A DNA stretch of 64,000 bases, from NCBI RefSeq assembly GCF_046159715.1, contig NZ_JBJXCT010000001.1, positions 1-64,000 of the forward strand, written 5' to 3'. The position numbers and the translations under genes were made by a program. Under the pieces are notes generated by a model. The model ran no database searches. It saw only the letters and a program-made list of their open reading frames with translations, and was not told where the DNA came from. Shown here piece by piece: positions 8,479 to 17,023 of the stretch (positions are counted from its first letter, which is position 1; every line of letters begins with the position of its first letter). The DNA is from Pampinifervens sp037481935. GTDB taxonomy: Bacteria > Aquificota > Aquificia > Aquificales > Aquificaceae.

Positions 8479-9120
8479 TTACCCCTCCCTGAGAATTTCA
8501 AAGGTGCTACTGGTTCCTACTCTTTCAGCCCCAAGCTCCAGAAACCTTATGACCTGAGCTCTCCTCCTTATGCCACCCGATGCCTTTATTTTGAGCCTTC
8601 CTCCTGATGCTTCCCTCAGAAGCTTAATGTCTTCCTCTGTGGCACCTGAAGGCGCATAACCTGTTGAAGTCTTTACAAACTCCATACCCGCATCCGCTAC
8701 GAGCTCCACAGCAAGTCTTTTCTCCTTCTCGCTCAGATAGGCAGTTTCAATTATAACCTTCCTTATGGTCCCCTCCGTATTTCTTGCTATAGCTCTTAGC
8801 TCCTCGCCTACATAGTGGTATAAACCACTTTTGAAGGCGGATATGTTCATAACTATATCCAGCTCGGTGGCACCCTCCTCGAGGGCCTTTACCGCCTGCA
8901 GTATTTTCTGCTCCTTTGTATCAAGCCCGAAGGGAAAAGACACCACACAGCAGACTTCAACCCTGCCCCCTGATAGCTCAACAGCCCTCCTTACCCAGAA
9001 GGGGTTTACACATACCGCATACACACCTGAATCCACGCACTGGCGAACCTGCTCCTCAAGCTCCATAAGGGTATGGTTGGGCCTGAGTATGGAGTGGTCT
9101 ATAAAGCTGGCTATATCCAT
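8479..9120 (-). CDS. deoC: Deoxyribose-phosphate aldolase
   Basis: A 213-residue class I aldolase that splits 2-deoxyribose 5-phosphate into glyceraldehyde 3-phosphate and acetaldehyde. The Schiff-base lysine is in FVKTSTGYAPSGAT, the second lysine in LKIKASGGIR, and the N-terminal DHSILRPNHT segment is typical (normally DHTLLKP). The start overlaps the trxB stop by ten bases. The final IGTSS-type phosphate loop reads VGTSSTFEIL. Confidence 0.94.
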   Translation of the reverse strand: MDIASFIDHSILRPNHTLMELEEQVRQCVDSGVYAVCVNPFWVRRAVELSGGRVEVCCVVSFPFGLDTKEQKILQAVKALEEGATELDIVMNISAFKSGLYHYVGEELRAIARNTEGTIRKVIIETAYLSEKEKRLAVELVADAGMEFVKTSTGYAPSGATEEDIKLLREASGGRLKIKASGGIRRRAQVIRFLELGAERVGTSSTFEILREG

Positions 9121-10040
9121 GAGTGGACACCGTAGGTGAGGTCGTGGTATATGGAAAGGAGGGCCTTTGCACCATCGCCGGCAGCGGTTATTATCTGTTT
9201 TGCAAACACGTTGGTGCAGTCTCCAGCTGCGTATATGCCAGGCTCAGAGGTCCTGTTGTTGCAGTCTATTATTATCTCATCCCTCTGTGTGGTAAGAACT
9301 CCCAGAGACTTTGCCAGCTCAGAGTTTGGCTTTAACCCCACTTCCACAAAGACTCCCTCCACATCAAGCTCGTATACCCTTTCCTTTTCTATATCCTCCA
9401 CCAGAGCACCCCTCACATTTTTTCCATCTCCCTTTATTTCAAGCACTCTGTGTCTTAGAAGGGGGACTACTTTGGGGTCTGAAAGCACCTTCTCCCTGAG
9501 AATCTCATCTGCCTTGAAGTGGTCGCCTATCTCCATGAGGTATATTTTTCTTGCGTAGTTTGTAAGCTGGTCCGCAGCCTCAAAACCCGAGTTCCCCCCA
9601 CCCACCACAAGCACCTCCACATCTCTAAAAAAAGGTGCATCGCATGTATAGCAGTAGGAAACACCCCTTCCCGTATATTCCCTCTCGCCAGGCACATCAA
9701 GTCTTCTGTGTTCTGCACCGGTGCAGAAAAGCACCATCTTTGTGGTGTATTCTTTTCCAGATAGGGTCCTGAGAAGGAAACCCTCCTCCAGTCTATCTAT
9801 CTTTACCACCTCATCAAGAACCGGTTTAACTCCAAGCCTTTCCATCTGCTCTATCATTCTCTGCACGAACATGACCCCATCCACCATGGCATAGCCCAGA
9901 TAGTTTTCTATCTCCCCGGCCTTTATTACCTGACCACCTATATCTCTGGTTATTAAAACAAAGTCCATCTTCTTTCTCTGAGCGTAAATGCTGGCAGATA
10001 TGCCAGCTGGTCCTCCACCTACTATGAGGAGCTGATGCAT
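9111..10040 (-). CDS. trxB: Thioredoxin reductase-type FAD/NAD(P) oxidoreductase
   Basis: A 309-residue flavoprotein. It has the FAD dinucleotide site VGGGPAGISASIYA at the N-terminus, the redox disulfide CYTC near residue 135 (usually CATC), the NAD(P) site VGGGNSGFEAA, and the C-terminal FAD motif GIYAAGDC. It should reduce thioredoxin or a related partner with NAD(P)H in the cytoplasm. It heads the minus-strand operon and faces recR. A TATAAT lies seven bases upstream of its ATG, suggesting a leaderless mRNA. Confidence 0.9.
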   Translation of the reverse strand: MHQLLIVGGGPAGISASIYAQRKKMDFVLITRDIGGQVIKAGEIENYLGYAMVDGVMFVQRMIEQMERLGVKPVLDEVVKIDRLEEGFLLRTLSGKEYTTKMVLFCTGAEHRRLDVPGEREYTGRGVSYCYTCDAPFFRDVEVLVVGGGNSGFEAADQLTNYARKIYLMEIGDHFKADEILREKVLSDPKVVPLLRHRVLEIKGDGKNVRGALVEDIEKERVYELDVEGVFVEVGLKPNSELAKSLGVLTTQRDEIIIDCNNRTSEPGIYAAGDCTNVFAKQIITAAGDGAKALLSIYHDLTYGVHSWI

Positions 10041-10047
10041 ATTGTAT

Positions 10048-10066
10048 ATTATAAAACCGCTATAAT
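10048..10066. promoter_or_regulatory. Back-to-back -10 elements for trxB and recR
   Basis: In the 32-base gap between the divergent trxB and recR starts there is a TATAAT on each strand: minus strand at 10053-10048, seven bases before the trxB ATG, and plus strand at 10061-10066, six bases before the recR ATG. At the usual -10 to start-site distance, transcription would begin at or next to the A of each ATG. No strong -35 is evident for either. Confidence 0.6.
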
Positions 10067-10072
10067 TTTCCC

Positions 10073-10687
10073 ATGTCCTACGAGGAAAGCCTGCCAGAAT
10101 CGCTCAGGTTGGCCCTTGAAAAGTTCACCCAAATACCCACCTATGGGGAGAGGTCAGCGGGAAGGTTCCTCTACAATTTTTTGAAGCTCCACCCGGAAAA
10201 AAGGCTTGAGCTGGTGAGTGTGCTTCAGGCAGCTGCTGAAAAACTGAGACCATGCAGGGAGTGCGGGTTATACACGGAAGAAGAGGTGTGCAGGATATGT
10301 TCAGACCCCAAAAGGAGCAAAAGGTTCATATGTGTGGTGGAGGAGCCTCAGGATGCCTTTGCCATAGAAAGGCTGGAGAGGTATTCGGGGGTTTATCACG
10401 TGCTGGGCGGAAGGATAGCACCCCTTGAAGGCATATCACCAAAGGACCTGAACATAGACACTCTTATGGAAAGAATAGAAAGACACAGGCCTAAGGAAGT
10501 GATAATTGCCACAAACCCGAACCTTGAAGGGGAGGCAACCGCCAACTATCTGGCCAGGCTCATAAAAAAACAGTTTCCCAACCTCAAGATAACCCGCATA
10601 TCTCATGGTCTGCAGTTTGGTTCTCTTATAGAGTTCGCCGACGAGCTTTCTCTGGAAAAGTCCGTGGAAAACAGGAAATCCCTCTGA
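10073..10687 (+). CDS. recR: Recombination mediator RecR
   Basis: A 204-residue RecR. It has an N-terminal helix-hairpin-helix (LEKFTQIPTYGERSAGRFLY), a four-cysteine zinc finger (CRECGLYTEEEVCRIC), a Toprim domain (ICVVEEPQDAFAIER) and the C-terminal IIATNPNLEGEATANYLAR. With RecF/RecO it loads RecA at single-strand gaps. The last 85 bases overlap the convergent chaN gene. No dnaX or ybaB lies next to it. Confidence 0.96.
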   Translation: MSYEESLPESLRLALEKFTQIPTYGERSAGRFLYNFLKLHPEKRLELVSVLQAAAEKLRPCRECGLYTEEEVCRICSDPKRSKRFICVVEEPQDAFAIERLERYSGVYHVLGGRIAPLEGISPKDLNIDTLMERIERHRPKEVIIATNPNLEGEATANYLARLIKKQFPNLKITRISHGLQFGSLIEFADELSLEKSVENRKSL

Positions 10688-11403
10688 AATTCTTCTCTTT
10701 TGAGTATCTTCATGCGAACGCCGGGCCTGAGCACCTGGAGCCTTCTCGGTATACCGCTTTCATAGCTCTGAGCATGTTCTCTTCCCACTAGCACCACTAT
10801 CCTGTGGTCAGGATACCTTTCCAGAAGCCTTGCTATTGCAAGCGCCATGCCGTTATCCCAGGCGTTCTGCACATCAAAAAATCTTCTCTCTTCCACCCTT
10901 GGATGCCCCGTCAGCACCTCTCTCAACCTCTGTATTTCTCTCTCAGTCTGCGGTATTAGAGGGAAGGGCAGGCTATCGTCCCTTAAGCTTTCAAGCCCTT
11001 CTCTTCTTACCCTCTGCAGCAGTTCTGAGGAGATGTTTATGGCTACAATTCTTATGCCCTTTTCCTTGGCAAACTTCCATATACTTCTGTAAAGGTCTGG
11101 GTCAAAGCCCCACCTTCTTCTGTAGTCTGTCCTTCTGAGCATTTCCTCTTCATCTATCTGGCATGACACATACTGGTCAAGGGCATCCTGAAAGGGTTGC
11201 TGGAACATTTCCATCGCTATTATCAACCTGTAATTTTTTGAACTTAAGAGCCTTATAATGTCAAGCTGGAAGATATGGTCTTCTCTGCTTGTGTGTTCTT
11301 CTGGGAGGAATATAACCTGGTATTTACCCGGGAAATTTTCCATGCTTTCTTCAGCTTTTGTGATTGAAATCAACATAATAAAAAACAAAAACAGAAGCAT
11401 CAT
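10603..11403 (-). CDS. ChaN/DUF399 family secreted protein
   Basis: A 266-residue protein starting with a signal peptide (MMLLFLFFIMLISITKAEE). The mature part has the ChaN pattern: FLPEEHTSREDHIFQ, AMEMFQQPFQ, DYRRRWGFDPDLYR and VLVGREHAQSYESGIPRRL. ChaN relatives bind heme and are tied to iron handling; that role is not shown here. No lipobox cysteine is evident in the signal sequence. The gene's 3' 85 bases overlap recR on the other strand, which is a long convergent overlap. Confidence 0.8.
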   Translation of the reverse strand: MMLLFLFFIMLISITKAEESMENFPGKYQVIFLPEEHTSREDHIFQLDIIRLLSSKNYRLIIAMEMFQQPFQDALDQYVSCQIDEEEMLRRTDYRRRWGFDPDLYRSIWKFAKEKGIRIVAINISSELLQRVRREGLESLRDDSLPFPLIPQTEREIQRLREVLTGHPRVEERRFFDVQNAWDNGMALAIARLLERYPDHRIVVLVGREHAQSYESGIPRRLQVLRPGVRMKILKREEFQRDFLFSTDFSRESSSANSIREPNCRP

Positions 11404-11446
11404 GCTATAATTTTAAATTAAGAAAACTTCAAAAAGGAGGAGTAAA

Positions 11447-11686
11447 ATGGCAAGAAAACCCAGAAAAAAGGGTGGAGCGAGATACAAAAGGGTAGTTCTT
11501 TCTCTTCCAAAGAGACTGTATTATGTGCTCAACGGTATAGCCATGGGAGATGAGAGAAGGCTCAACAGGCTCATAAAGGGTATTCTTGAAGACAAGCTGA
11601 TGGAGTCAACGGTGGCTGAGCTTGAGCTCTATCTTGGAAGGGCTGAAGAGGAAGAAGAGGAGGAGCAAGTCCAGGAACAACAATGA
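11447..11686 (+). CDS. Small ribbon-helix-helix-like DNA-binding protein
   Basis: A 79-residue protein with a basic start (MARKPRKKGGARYKRVVLSL) followed by PKRLYYVLNGIAMGDERRLNRLIKGILEDKL, which has the length and polarity of a CopG/Arc ribbon-helix-helix unit. It ends in an acidic tail rich in Glu and Gln. A TATAAT at 11406-11411 and AAGGAGG at 11434-11440 precede the ATG. It overlaps hisC by four bases (ATGA), so it could be a regulator or an abundant chromatin-like protein. The fold is inferred. Confidence 0.7.
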   Translation: MARKPRKKGGARYKRVVLSLPKRLYYVLNGIAMGDERRLNRLIKGILEDKLMESTVAELELYLGRAEEEEEEEQVQEQQ

Positions 11687-12732
11687 TAAGTAAAAGGGTA
11701 AGGGACCTTGCCCCTTACAAGACAGAAACTACGGGGGCAAAGGTAAGGCTGTCCTCCAATGAACTCTCTCTCCAGCTCCCGGAGGAAGTAAAAAGGCGTA
11801 TAGGGAAAGAGGTTTCCCGGATACCCTTTAACAGATACCCTGACCCGGAGGCAAAGGAGCTAAGAGAGGTTATAGCCCTTCGCTCTGGCGTCAGCCCGGA
11901 AAACATAGTTCTGGGCAACGGCTCTGATGAACTCATATACTACCTCTCTATAGCTGTAGGTGAGTTTGACAGGGGAGTCTTATATCCTGTTCCCACCTTT
12001 TCCATGTATGGCATATCCGCACGCATGCTGGGAAGGGAAAGGATTGAGTCTGGACTGGATGAAGATTTTGACATAGACCTTCCAGCAAGCCTTGAAATCA
12101 TAAGGAAAAAAAAGCCTGCCCTCGCCTACTTTGCTTATCCCAACAACCCCACTGGAAATTGCTTTTCAGAAGAAAAGGTAAGAAAAATAAGGGGTGAGGG
12201 AGTTTTCACCGTGATTGACGAAGCCTATTATCATTACTCTAAGAAAACCTTCCTCAAAGAAGCTCTTGAAAGAGATGACACGGTGGTGCTCAGGACCCTT
12301 TCAAAAATAGGAATGGCTGGGCTGAGAGTTGGTATCTTGATAGGTAATCAGGAGGTGGTAAGAGAAATAAACAAAATAAGGCTTCCCTTTAACATAACAT
12401 ACCCTTCTCAGGTCATAGCAACCCTTATTCTAAGGGATTTCTACAACCTCATTGAAGAAGAGGTAAGAAGGGTTATATCCGAGAGGGAAAGGGTCTATGG
12501 GGAGATGCTCGGGATGAAGGGTATAAGAGTTTATCCTTCAGAGGCAAACTTCATATTCTTTAAAAGCCTTTCCATGTCTGGGGACGAGCTTCACAGAAGG
12601 CTAATAGAAGAGGGTGTGCTTGTGAGGAATTTCTCTTACATGGTTCCTGACTGTCTGAGGGTGAGCATAGGAAAGCCAGAGGAAAACGACGCCTTTCTTG
12701 AGGCACTCCATAAAGTTCTCAAAAGCTCTTGA
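11683..12732 (+). CDS. hisC: Histidinol-phosphate aminotransferase
   Basis: A 349-residue class I/II aminotransferase of the HisC type. Markers are KVRLSSNELSL, GNGSDELIYYL, FAYPNNPTGN, VIDEAYYHY, the PLP lysine in LRTLSKIGMAGLRVG (about K208), and the C-terminal RVSIGKPEENDAFL. It transfers an amino group to imidazole-acetol phosphate in histidine synthesis. It is coupled to the upstream ribbon-helix-helix gene. No other his genes are adjacent. Confidence 0.94.
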   Translation: MISKRVRDLAPYKTETTGAKVRLSSNELSLQLPEEVKRRIGKEVSRIPFNRYPDPEAKELREVIALRSGVSPENIVLGNGSDELIYYLSIAVGEFDRGVLYPVPTFSMYGISARMLGRERIESGLDEDFDIDLPASLEIIRKKKPALAYFAYPNNPTGNCFSEEKVRKIRGEGVFTVIDEAYYHYSKKTFLKEALERDDTVVLRTLSKIGMAGLRVGILIGNQEVVREINKIRLPFNITYPSQVIATLILRDFYNLIEEEVRRVISERERVYGEMLGMKGIRVYPSEANFIFFKSLSMSGDELHRRLIEEGVLVRNFSYMVPDCLRVSIGKPEENDAFLEALHKVLKSS

Positions 12733-12757
12733 CAAATGATAATGATTTGCATATAAT
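12729..12757 (+). promoter_or_regulatory. Consensus promoter with a Fur/PerR-like operator in the spacer
   Basis: TTGACA at 12729-12734 and TATAAT at 12752-12757 are both perfect and 17 bases apart, the best sigma70-type promoter in the window. The spacer holds CAAATGATAATGATTTG (12733-12749), an inverted repeat with arms CAAAT/ATTTG and a TGATAATGAT core that resembles Fur and PerR boxes. It drives the DUF3501 gene. The -35 overlaps the hisC stop. Binding by a Fur-family protein is inferred from sequence resemblance. Confidence 0.7.
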
Positions 12758-12784
12758 AAAAGAAAACAAGCAAGGAGGTAAGCC

Positions 12785-13372
12785 ATGAAAAAGATAACCA
12801 GAGAGGAAATCCTCAACATCTACGAATATGAGAAGGTCCGTCCACAGAAGGTTCAGGAAGTAATACAGCTCAAAAAGAACAGGAGAGTGTTTATAGAGCC
12901 GTGGGTTCATCTTGTTTTTGAGAACAGGGAAACTGTCTGGTTTCAGATTCAGGAGATGATTAGAGCTGAGAGGATGGTAAGGGAGGAGGAAATCCAGCAG
13001 GAGATAGATGTCTACAACGAGCTGATACCTGATAAAAATGAGCTTTCTGTAACCATGTTTATAGAAATACCCGAGGCAAGCGAGAGGAAAAGGCTCCTTC
13101 CCCAGCTCGTGGGTATACACGACCACCTATACTTCCACATAGGGAATAGGCACACTGTTAGGGCTGTAGCGGATGAGAGAAGTAAGGAAGACTATGAATA
13201 CGGAAAGGCAGCGGTGGTGCATTTTCTGAAGGTGAGGCTCACCGATGAGCAGGTGGAGGACTTTAAGAAGGAACAGGTCAGGGTTGAAATAAACCACCCC
13301 AATTACAGGGCAATGACCCTCATACCGGAGGAGGTAAAGCAGGAGCTCATAAAGGACCTGACTTCTGATTAA
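12785..13372 (+). CDS. DUF3501 family protein
   Basis: A 195-residue protein matching DUF3501: Y-E-x-x-R near the start (IYEYEKVRPQKVQEVIQLKKNRR in two parts), LVFENRETVWFQIQEMIRAER, and AVVHFLKVRLT. The family is often found beside rubrerythrins or iron-sulfur oxidoreductases and has no proven activity; HxxH-like HDHLYFHIG could bind metal. A good GGAGG precedes the ATG. Its promoter carries a Fur/PerR-like site, which fits a link to iron or oxidative stress. Confidence 0.85.
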   Translation: MKKITREEILNIYEYEKVRPQKVQEVIQLKKNRRVFIEPWVHLVFENRETVWFQIQEMIRAERMVREEEIQQEIDVYNELIPDKNELSVTMFIEIPEASERKRLLPQLVGIHDHLYFHIGNRHTVRAVADERSKEDYEYGKAAVVHFLKVRLTDEQVEDFKKEQVRVEINHPNYRAMTLIPEEVKQELIKDLTSD

Positions 13373-13382
13373 AATATCTTTG

Positions 13383-14324
13383 ATGATTCATGTTTATGCA
13401 AGCTCCGGGGGTGTTTTTAAAAAACTTGGTATTGACCAGTTTGGGGACATAAAGAAGGAGGCAGTGGTCTGGCTTGATGTGGAAAAACCAAGTGATGCGG
13501 AGATAGACTGGCTCAGAAGCGCCATAGGTTTCCAGATGCCCCCCAGGGAGGTCTTCGGAGACATTGAGATAAGCAGCAAATACAAGGAGGAGGGAGAAGC
13601 CATATACATGAACCTTTCTTTCGTAATACAGCAGAAGGAAGACATAAGCGTTGAGCCTGTTCTCTTTTTCATAAGGGGGAGATACATGGTGAGTATAAGA
13701 TACAGAGATATACCCAGCATGCTCATATTCGTAAAGAGGATGGAACATAGCCCAATAAACTTTCAGTTCCCAGAAGCCATATTCTCACAGATAGTCAACA
13801 TTGAGGTGGACCGGCTTGGAGACAGGCTTGAGATACTGGGCAGAAGGATAAGAAACCTCAGAAAAGAGGTCTTTGTGGAGCAGTCTGAGGAGATAATAAG
13901 GGAAATATCCTACTATGATGAGCTCAACATAACCATAAGAGAGACCATAAATGAAAAGTTGAGAATCCTTAGCCACTTTGTTAAAAGCCCAAAGATAAAC
14001 GCCCAGACAAAGAGGGACATAAAGATTGCCCTTGATGACCTCCATACGCTCCTTGACTACACAAGCTTTTACATGGACAAGCTGGACAGCATACAGAATT
14101 CCCTTCTCGGTCTCATATCCATCAAGCAGAACGAGGCGGTAAAGGTCTTTACAGTGCTCGCCACCATATTCCTCCCCGCCACCCTCATAGCCAGCATCTT
14201 TGGTATGAACTTTGAACACATGCCGGAGCTTCACTGGAAGTATGGCTATCCCTATTCTCTGCTTCTCATGGTGGCAATAACCCTGTCTCTCATATACTGG
14301 GTAAGGAAAAAGGGGTGGCTATGA
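13383..14324 (+). CDS. corA: CorA family magnesium/cobalt transporter
   Basis: A 313-residue CorA. It has a soluble N-terminal domain, a long helical stalk and two C-terminal membrane helices (VFTVLATIFLPATLIASIF and YSLLLMVAITLSLIYWV), joined by the selectivity signature GMNFEHMPEL. The pentamer imports Mg2+ across the inner membrane. I start at the ATG at 13383; the TTG three bases earlier is less likely. It overlaps the next gene by four bases. Confidence 0.94.
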   Translation: MIHVYASSGGVFKKLGIDQFGDIKKEAVVWLDVEKPSDAEIDWLRSAIGFQMPPREVFGDIEISSKYKEEGEAIYMNLSFVIQQKEDISVEPVLFFIRGRYMVSIRYRDIPSMLIFVKRMEHSPINFQFPEAIFSQIVNIEVDRLGDRLEILGRRIRNLRKEVFVEQSEEIIREISYYDELNITIRETINEKLRILSHFVKSPKINAQTKRDIKIALDDLHTLLDYTSFYMDKLDSIQNSLLGLISIKQNEAVKVFTVLATIFLPATLIASIFGMNFEHMPELHWKYGYPYSLLLMVAITLSLIYWVRKKGWL

Positions 14325-14773
14325 GGCTAAGCCAGAACAAAGAGGACCTTATCATAGGCTTTTTCATAGTTTTTGCTGTATCCTATCCTCTGATTACCGC
14401 ACTTCTCATATTCTTTCAGGATGTAAGGGAGAAAAGGCATGAGATGGAGGAGGTAAGGGCTTTTTACAGCTTTTTGCTGGGGCTTGAAGAATGCAGAAAA
14501 GAGAGAGCTCAGGAGCTTTCTGAGTTGATGTCAGAAAACCTTTTGCAGAGTATAGGAGGTGCGGAGGGACTTTTGAGGACCTGCGAGTCCTACAGGAGAG
14601 CATATCCGGGTGCAAGGGCTGAGGAAAAGGTTGTGGGTGATGGACAGCTACTTGTAAACCTTATAAAGAAGGAGAAAGGAATGACCCAGAGGCTTATCTC
14701 CGTTAGAGTTTACTACAAGAGAGGGGACGAGGACATAAAAATAGAAAGGCTTGAGTATGAAAAAGGGAGTTGA
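14321..14773 (+). CDS. Unrecognised single-span membrane protein
   Basis: About 150 residues, not recognised. One membrane helix near the N-terminus (LIIGFFIVFAVSYPLITALL) is followed by a charged, helical, presumably cytoplasmic or periplasmic domain with two cysteines (LEECRKER, LRTCESYRR) and a beta-rich end (LISVRVYYKRGDEDI). The ATG at 14321 overlaps the corA stop as ATGA. Its end overlaps the ROK kinase start by 17 bases, so it is part of the corA operon. Confidence 0.65.
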   Translation: MRLSQNKEDLIIGFFIVFAVSYPLITALLIFFQDVREKRHEMEEVRAFYSFLLGLEECRKERAQELSELMSENLLQSIGGAEGLLRTCESYRRAYPGARAEEKVVGDGQLLVNLIKKEKGMTQRLISVRVYYKRGDEDIKIERLEYEKGS

Positions 14774-15614
14774 CATAGGAGGTAGCTTCGTAAAGGTCTA
14801 CTGGGAGGATGGGAGAAGGGAAAAACACTACATAAAGGACCTTTCAAAGAATAGAGAGCTTTTCCTGAAAAGGATAAAAGAGATAGTCCTTGAGGGGAAT
14901 CCTTCTTCCGTGGGGGTTGCGGTGGCAGGCTTTACCTCGCTGGAGGGCAAAGTTTATAAATCTCCCAACATACCGGCCCTTGACGGTGTAAACCTTAGGG
15001 AGCTTCTGGAAGGGATAAGGGTAAGAATAGTAAACGATGTCTCTGCTGGAGCCTTCGGGGAGTGGTTTTACGACCACAGAGAGAGCAAAGTCCTTCTTTT
15101 TGTTGCTGTTGGCACTGGGCTGGGAGGAGGTCTGGTGGTAGAAGGAAGACCCTTTCTGGGTGCATGCGGAAGCTCTCTTGAGCTTGGTCACCATACTATC
15201 CTTTACGGGGGTGAGATGTGTAGCTGTGGGAGGCATGGATGCTGGGAAGCCTACTGTTCCTCTTACGGGCTGGAGAGGCTCTACAGGAGCCTTTCAGGCT
15301 CTGATTTAAGGGATTATGAAATAATCCAGAGGGCAAGAGAAGCGGAAAAAGCTGCATTAAAGGCTGTGAACAGTTTCAGAGAGTTCCTGCTTACAGGTCT
15401 CATGAACGCCGTTCATATACTCAACCCGGACAGGGTTGTGCTGGGTGGGGGGCTGATTGATGCCATGAGAGACCTGCTTGGTGACCTTGAGATGGACCTG
15501 AAGGCTCTATGCGAAAGACTGCCAGCAGAGTGTTTCAGCCTTCATCTTTCCTCCTGTGCAGAATATTGCATGGCAAGGGGTGCTTTAGCCCTCTCTCTTG
15601 TTGACGATATTTAA
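14757..15614 (+). CDS. ROK family sugar kinase
   Basis: About 285 residues. The N-terminal phosphate loop VDIGGSFVKVYW, the second ATP segment VAVGTGLGGGLV, the catalytic NDVSAGAFGEW and the ROK zinc motif CSCGRHGCWEAYCS identify a ROK kinase, probably a glucokinase or similar hexose kinase. Substrate cannot be told from sequence. The ATG at 14757 lies inside the previous gene's end. No sugar transporter is adjacent. Confidence 0.88.
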   Translation: MKKGVDIGGSFVKVYWEDGRREKHYIKDLSKNRELFLKRIKEIVLEGNPSSVGVAVAGFTSLEGKVYKSPNIPALDGVNLRELLEGIRVRIVNDVSAGAFGEWFYDHRESKVLLFVAVGTGLGGGLVVEGRPFLGACGSSLELGHHTILYGGEMCSCGRHGCWEAYCSSYGLERLYRSLSGSDLRDYEIIQRAREAEKAALKAVNSFREFLLTGLMNAVHILNPDRVVLGGGLIDAMRDLLGDLEMDLKALCERLPAECFSLHLSSCAEYCMARGALALSLVDDI

Positions 15615-15617
15615 CTT

Positions 15618-17021
15618 ATGGAAATAAGAAGAATTGAGGGCATTCTTCTCCAGCATGCCATTGAACAGTCAAAGGCATCTCAGGCTCAGAAAAGGGGAGA
15701 AGAGTTCAGGATAAGAGTGCTATCTACCGTGCCAGATGTCCTTCTTGAGCTGGCCTCCTCTGGAGGAGGTGCTGTGAAGGCAGAAGTGGCATCTTCTGAG
15801 GGAAATCTGGTAACTCTTTCTTTGAAAGAAGGCTTTGAACTCAAGGCAGAGAACAGGTCTTCTCTTGGGCTGATGCCTGGTGATATCCTTGAGCTCACGC
15901 TGGAGGGTGAAAACCCGCTCACTTTCAGAATAACAGGCCTCTACAGAAAAGGACATGGGGAGGTTCCTCTCCATGTGGTGCTCTATGGGGAAGAGAGGTT
16001 CTATACCTCCATAAGCCCAGAAAGACTCAGGGAAGATATGGAGAATTCCGGTCTTCTATACGAGAGAAAGCTCATTGAGCTGCTTCTTGGAAAGTTAAAG
16101 CCGGAGGACCTTATGAAGGATAAAAAAGCACATCTCATCCAGCCTCTGCTGTCATACGCACGGGAACTTTCACAGATACTGGGGATTGAATATGGACAGG
16201 ATACGGAGGGCATAAAAAAGCTCCTTGAAACCCTCAGACTAAGAGTTGAGGAATTTAAGAGGGTTTCTTCTCTGATGAAGACCCTGCTCTTTGAAAACCT
16301 TGACCATCAGGAATATATGAGCCTTGTGAAAAGGCTTGAGTCTATAGGGGAGAAGACTCTTCTAAAAGCTATGGAGACAAGGGATGTTCCAGTATTGTTG
16401 AAGAACCTCTGGAGTCTGACGGAAAGAGGAATACTGACAGAGTTCAGAGATGCCTTTGAAAAGCTAGGGGAGTCTCACGAGCCGGCCGTCAGGGACTTTT
16501 TCAGGCATGTGGTGCTATCTTCGGAGAAGGAAATGAGAGAAGCATACCGTGCCTTTCTTGAATACATGGAGAGAGGTGAAAATCTTCTGGAGTTTTACAA
16601 CAGCAAAGGTCAGCACATGGAAAGCCTTCTAAGCAGGCTGGAGTTCATAAACAACCTGCAGTGGCTTATGACAAAACACGGAGAAGCCTTCTATCTGCCT
16701 GTGTATTACGAGGGGGGCAGGGGTGGTCTTATGTTCAGGAGTGGGCGGGAGTATTCAGTGGTCTTCAGGTTTGAGTATGGAGAGGGTTTCCTTGCAGGTC
16801 TTTTGAGGATGCCAAGGTCTGGAGGGCTTCTGGATGTTCTCCTGTTTACAGACATGGAAAACCTTGCAGAGAAAATAAGGTCTGGAAAGCATATTCTTGA
16901 CAGCATGCTTTCAGAAGAAAAGATAAAGCTAAGGAGCTTCTCTGTGAGTGTGTCTACAAGAGAAAATGTTGCTGAGGCAGTAAGGTCTGCCTACGGTGAG
17001 GGCTTTCTTCTGCTTGCATAG
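15618..17021 (+). CDS. FliK-like flagellar hook-length control-type protein
   Basis: A 467-residue protein, mostly helical in the middle. The C-terminal part (LRMPRSGGLLDVLLFTDMEN, then SFSVSVSTRENVAE) resembles the FliK C-terminal (Flg_hook) beta fold. The N-terminal part contains a GDILELTLEGENPLTFRI beta segment. The next gene is FlhB-like, and FliK normally acts on FlhB to switch export specificity, so the pairing supports the call; YlqG-YlqH of Bacillus is a comparable pair. Sequence identity to any named FliK looks low. Start ATG at 15618 follows the ROK gene by three bases. Confidence 0.55.
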   Translation: MEIRRIEGILLQHAIEQSKASQAQKRGEEFRIRVLSTVPDVLLELASSGGGAVKAEVASSEGNLVTLSLKEGFELKAENRSSLGLMPGDILELTLEGENPLTFRITGLYRKGHGEVPLHVVLYGEERFYTSISPERLREDMENSGLLYERKLIELLLGKLKPEDLMKDKKAHLIQPLLSYARELSQILGIEYGQDTEGIKKLLETLRLRVEEFKRVSSLMKTLLFENLDHQEYMSLVKRLESIGEKTLLKAMETRDVPVLLKNLWSLTERGILTEFRDAFEKLGESHEPAVRDFFRHVVLSSEKEMREAYRAFLEYMERGENLLEFYNSKGQHMESLLSRLEFINNLQWLMTKHGEAFYLPVYYEGGRGGLMFRSGREYSVVFRFEYGEGFLAGLLRMPRSGGLLDVLLFTDMENLAEKIRSGKHILDSMLSEEKIKLRSFSVSVSTRENVAEAVRSAYGEGFLLLA

Positions 17022-17023
17022 CC

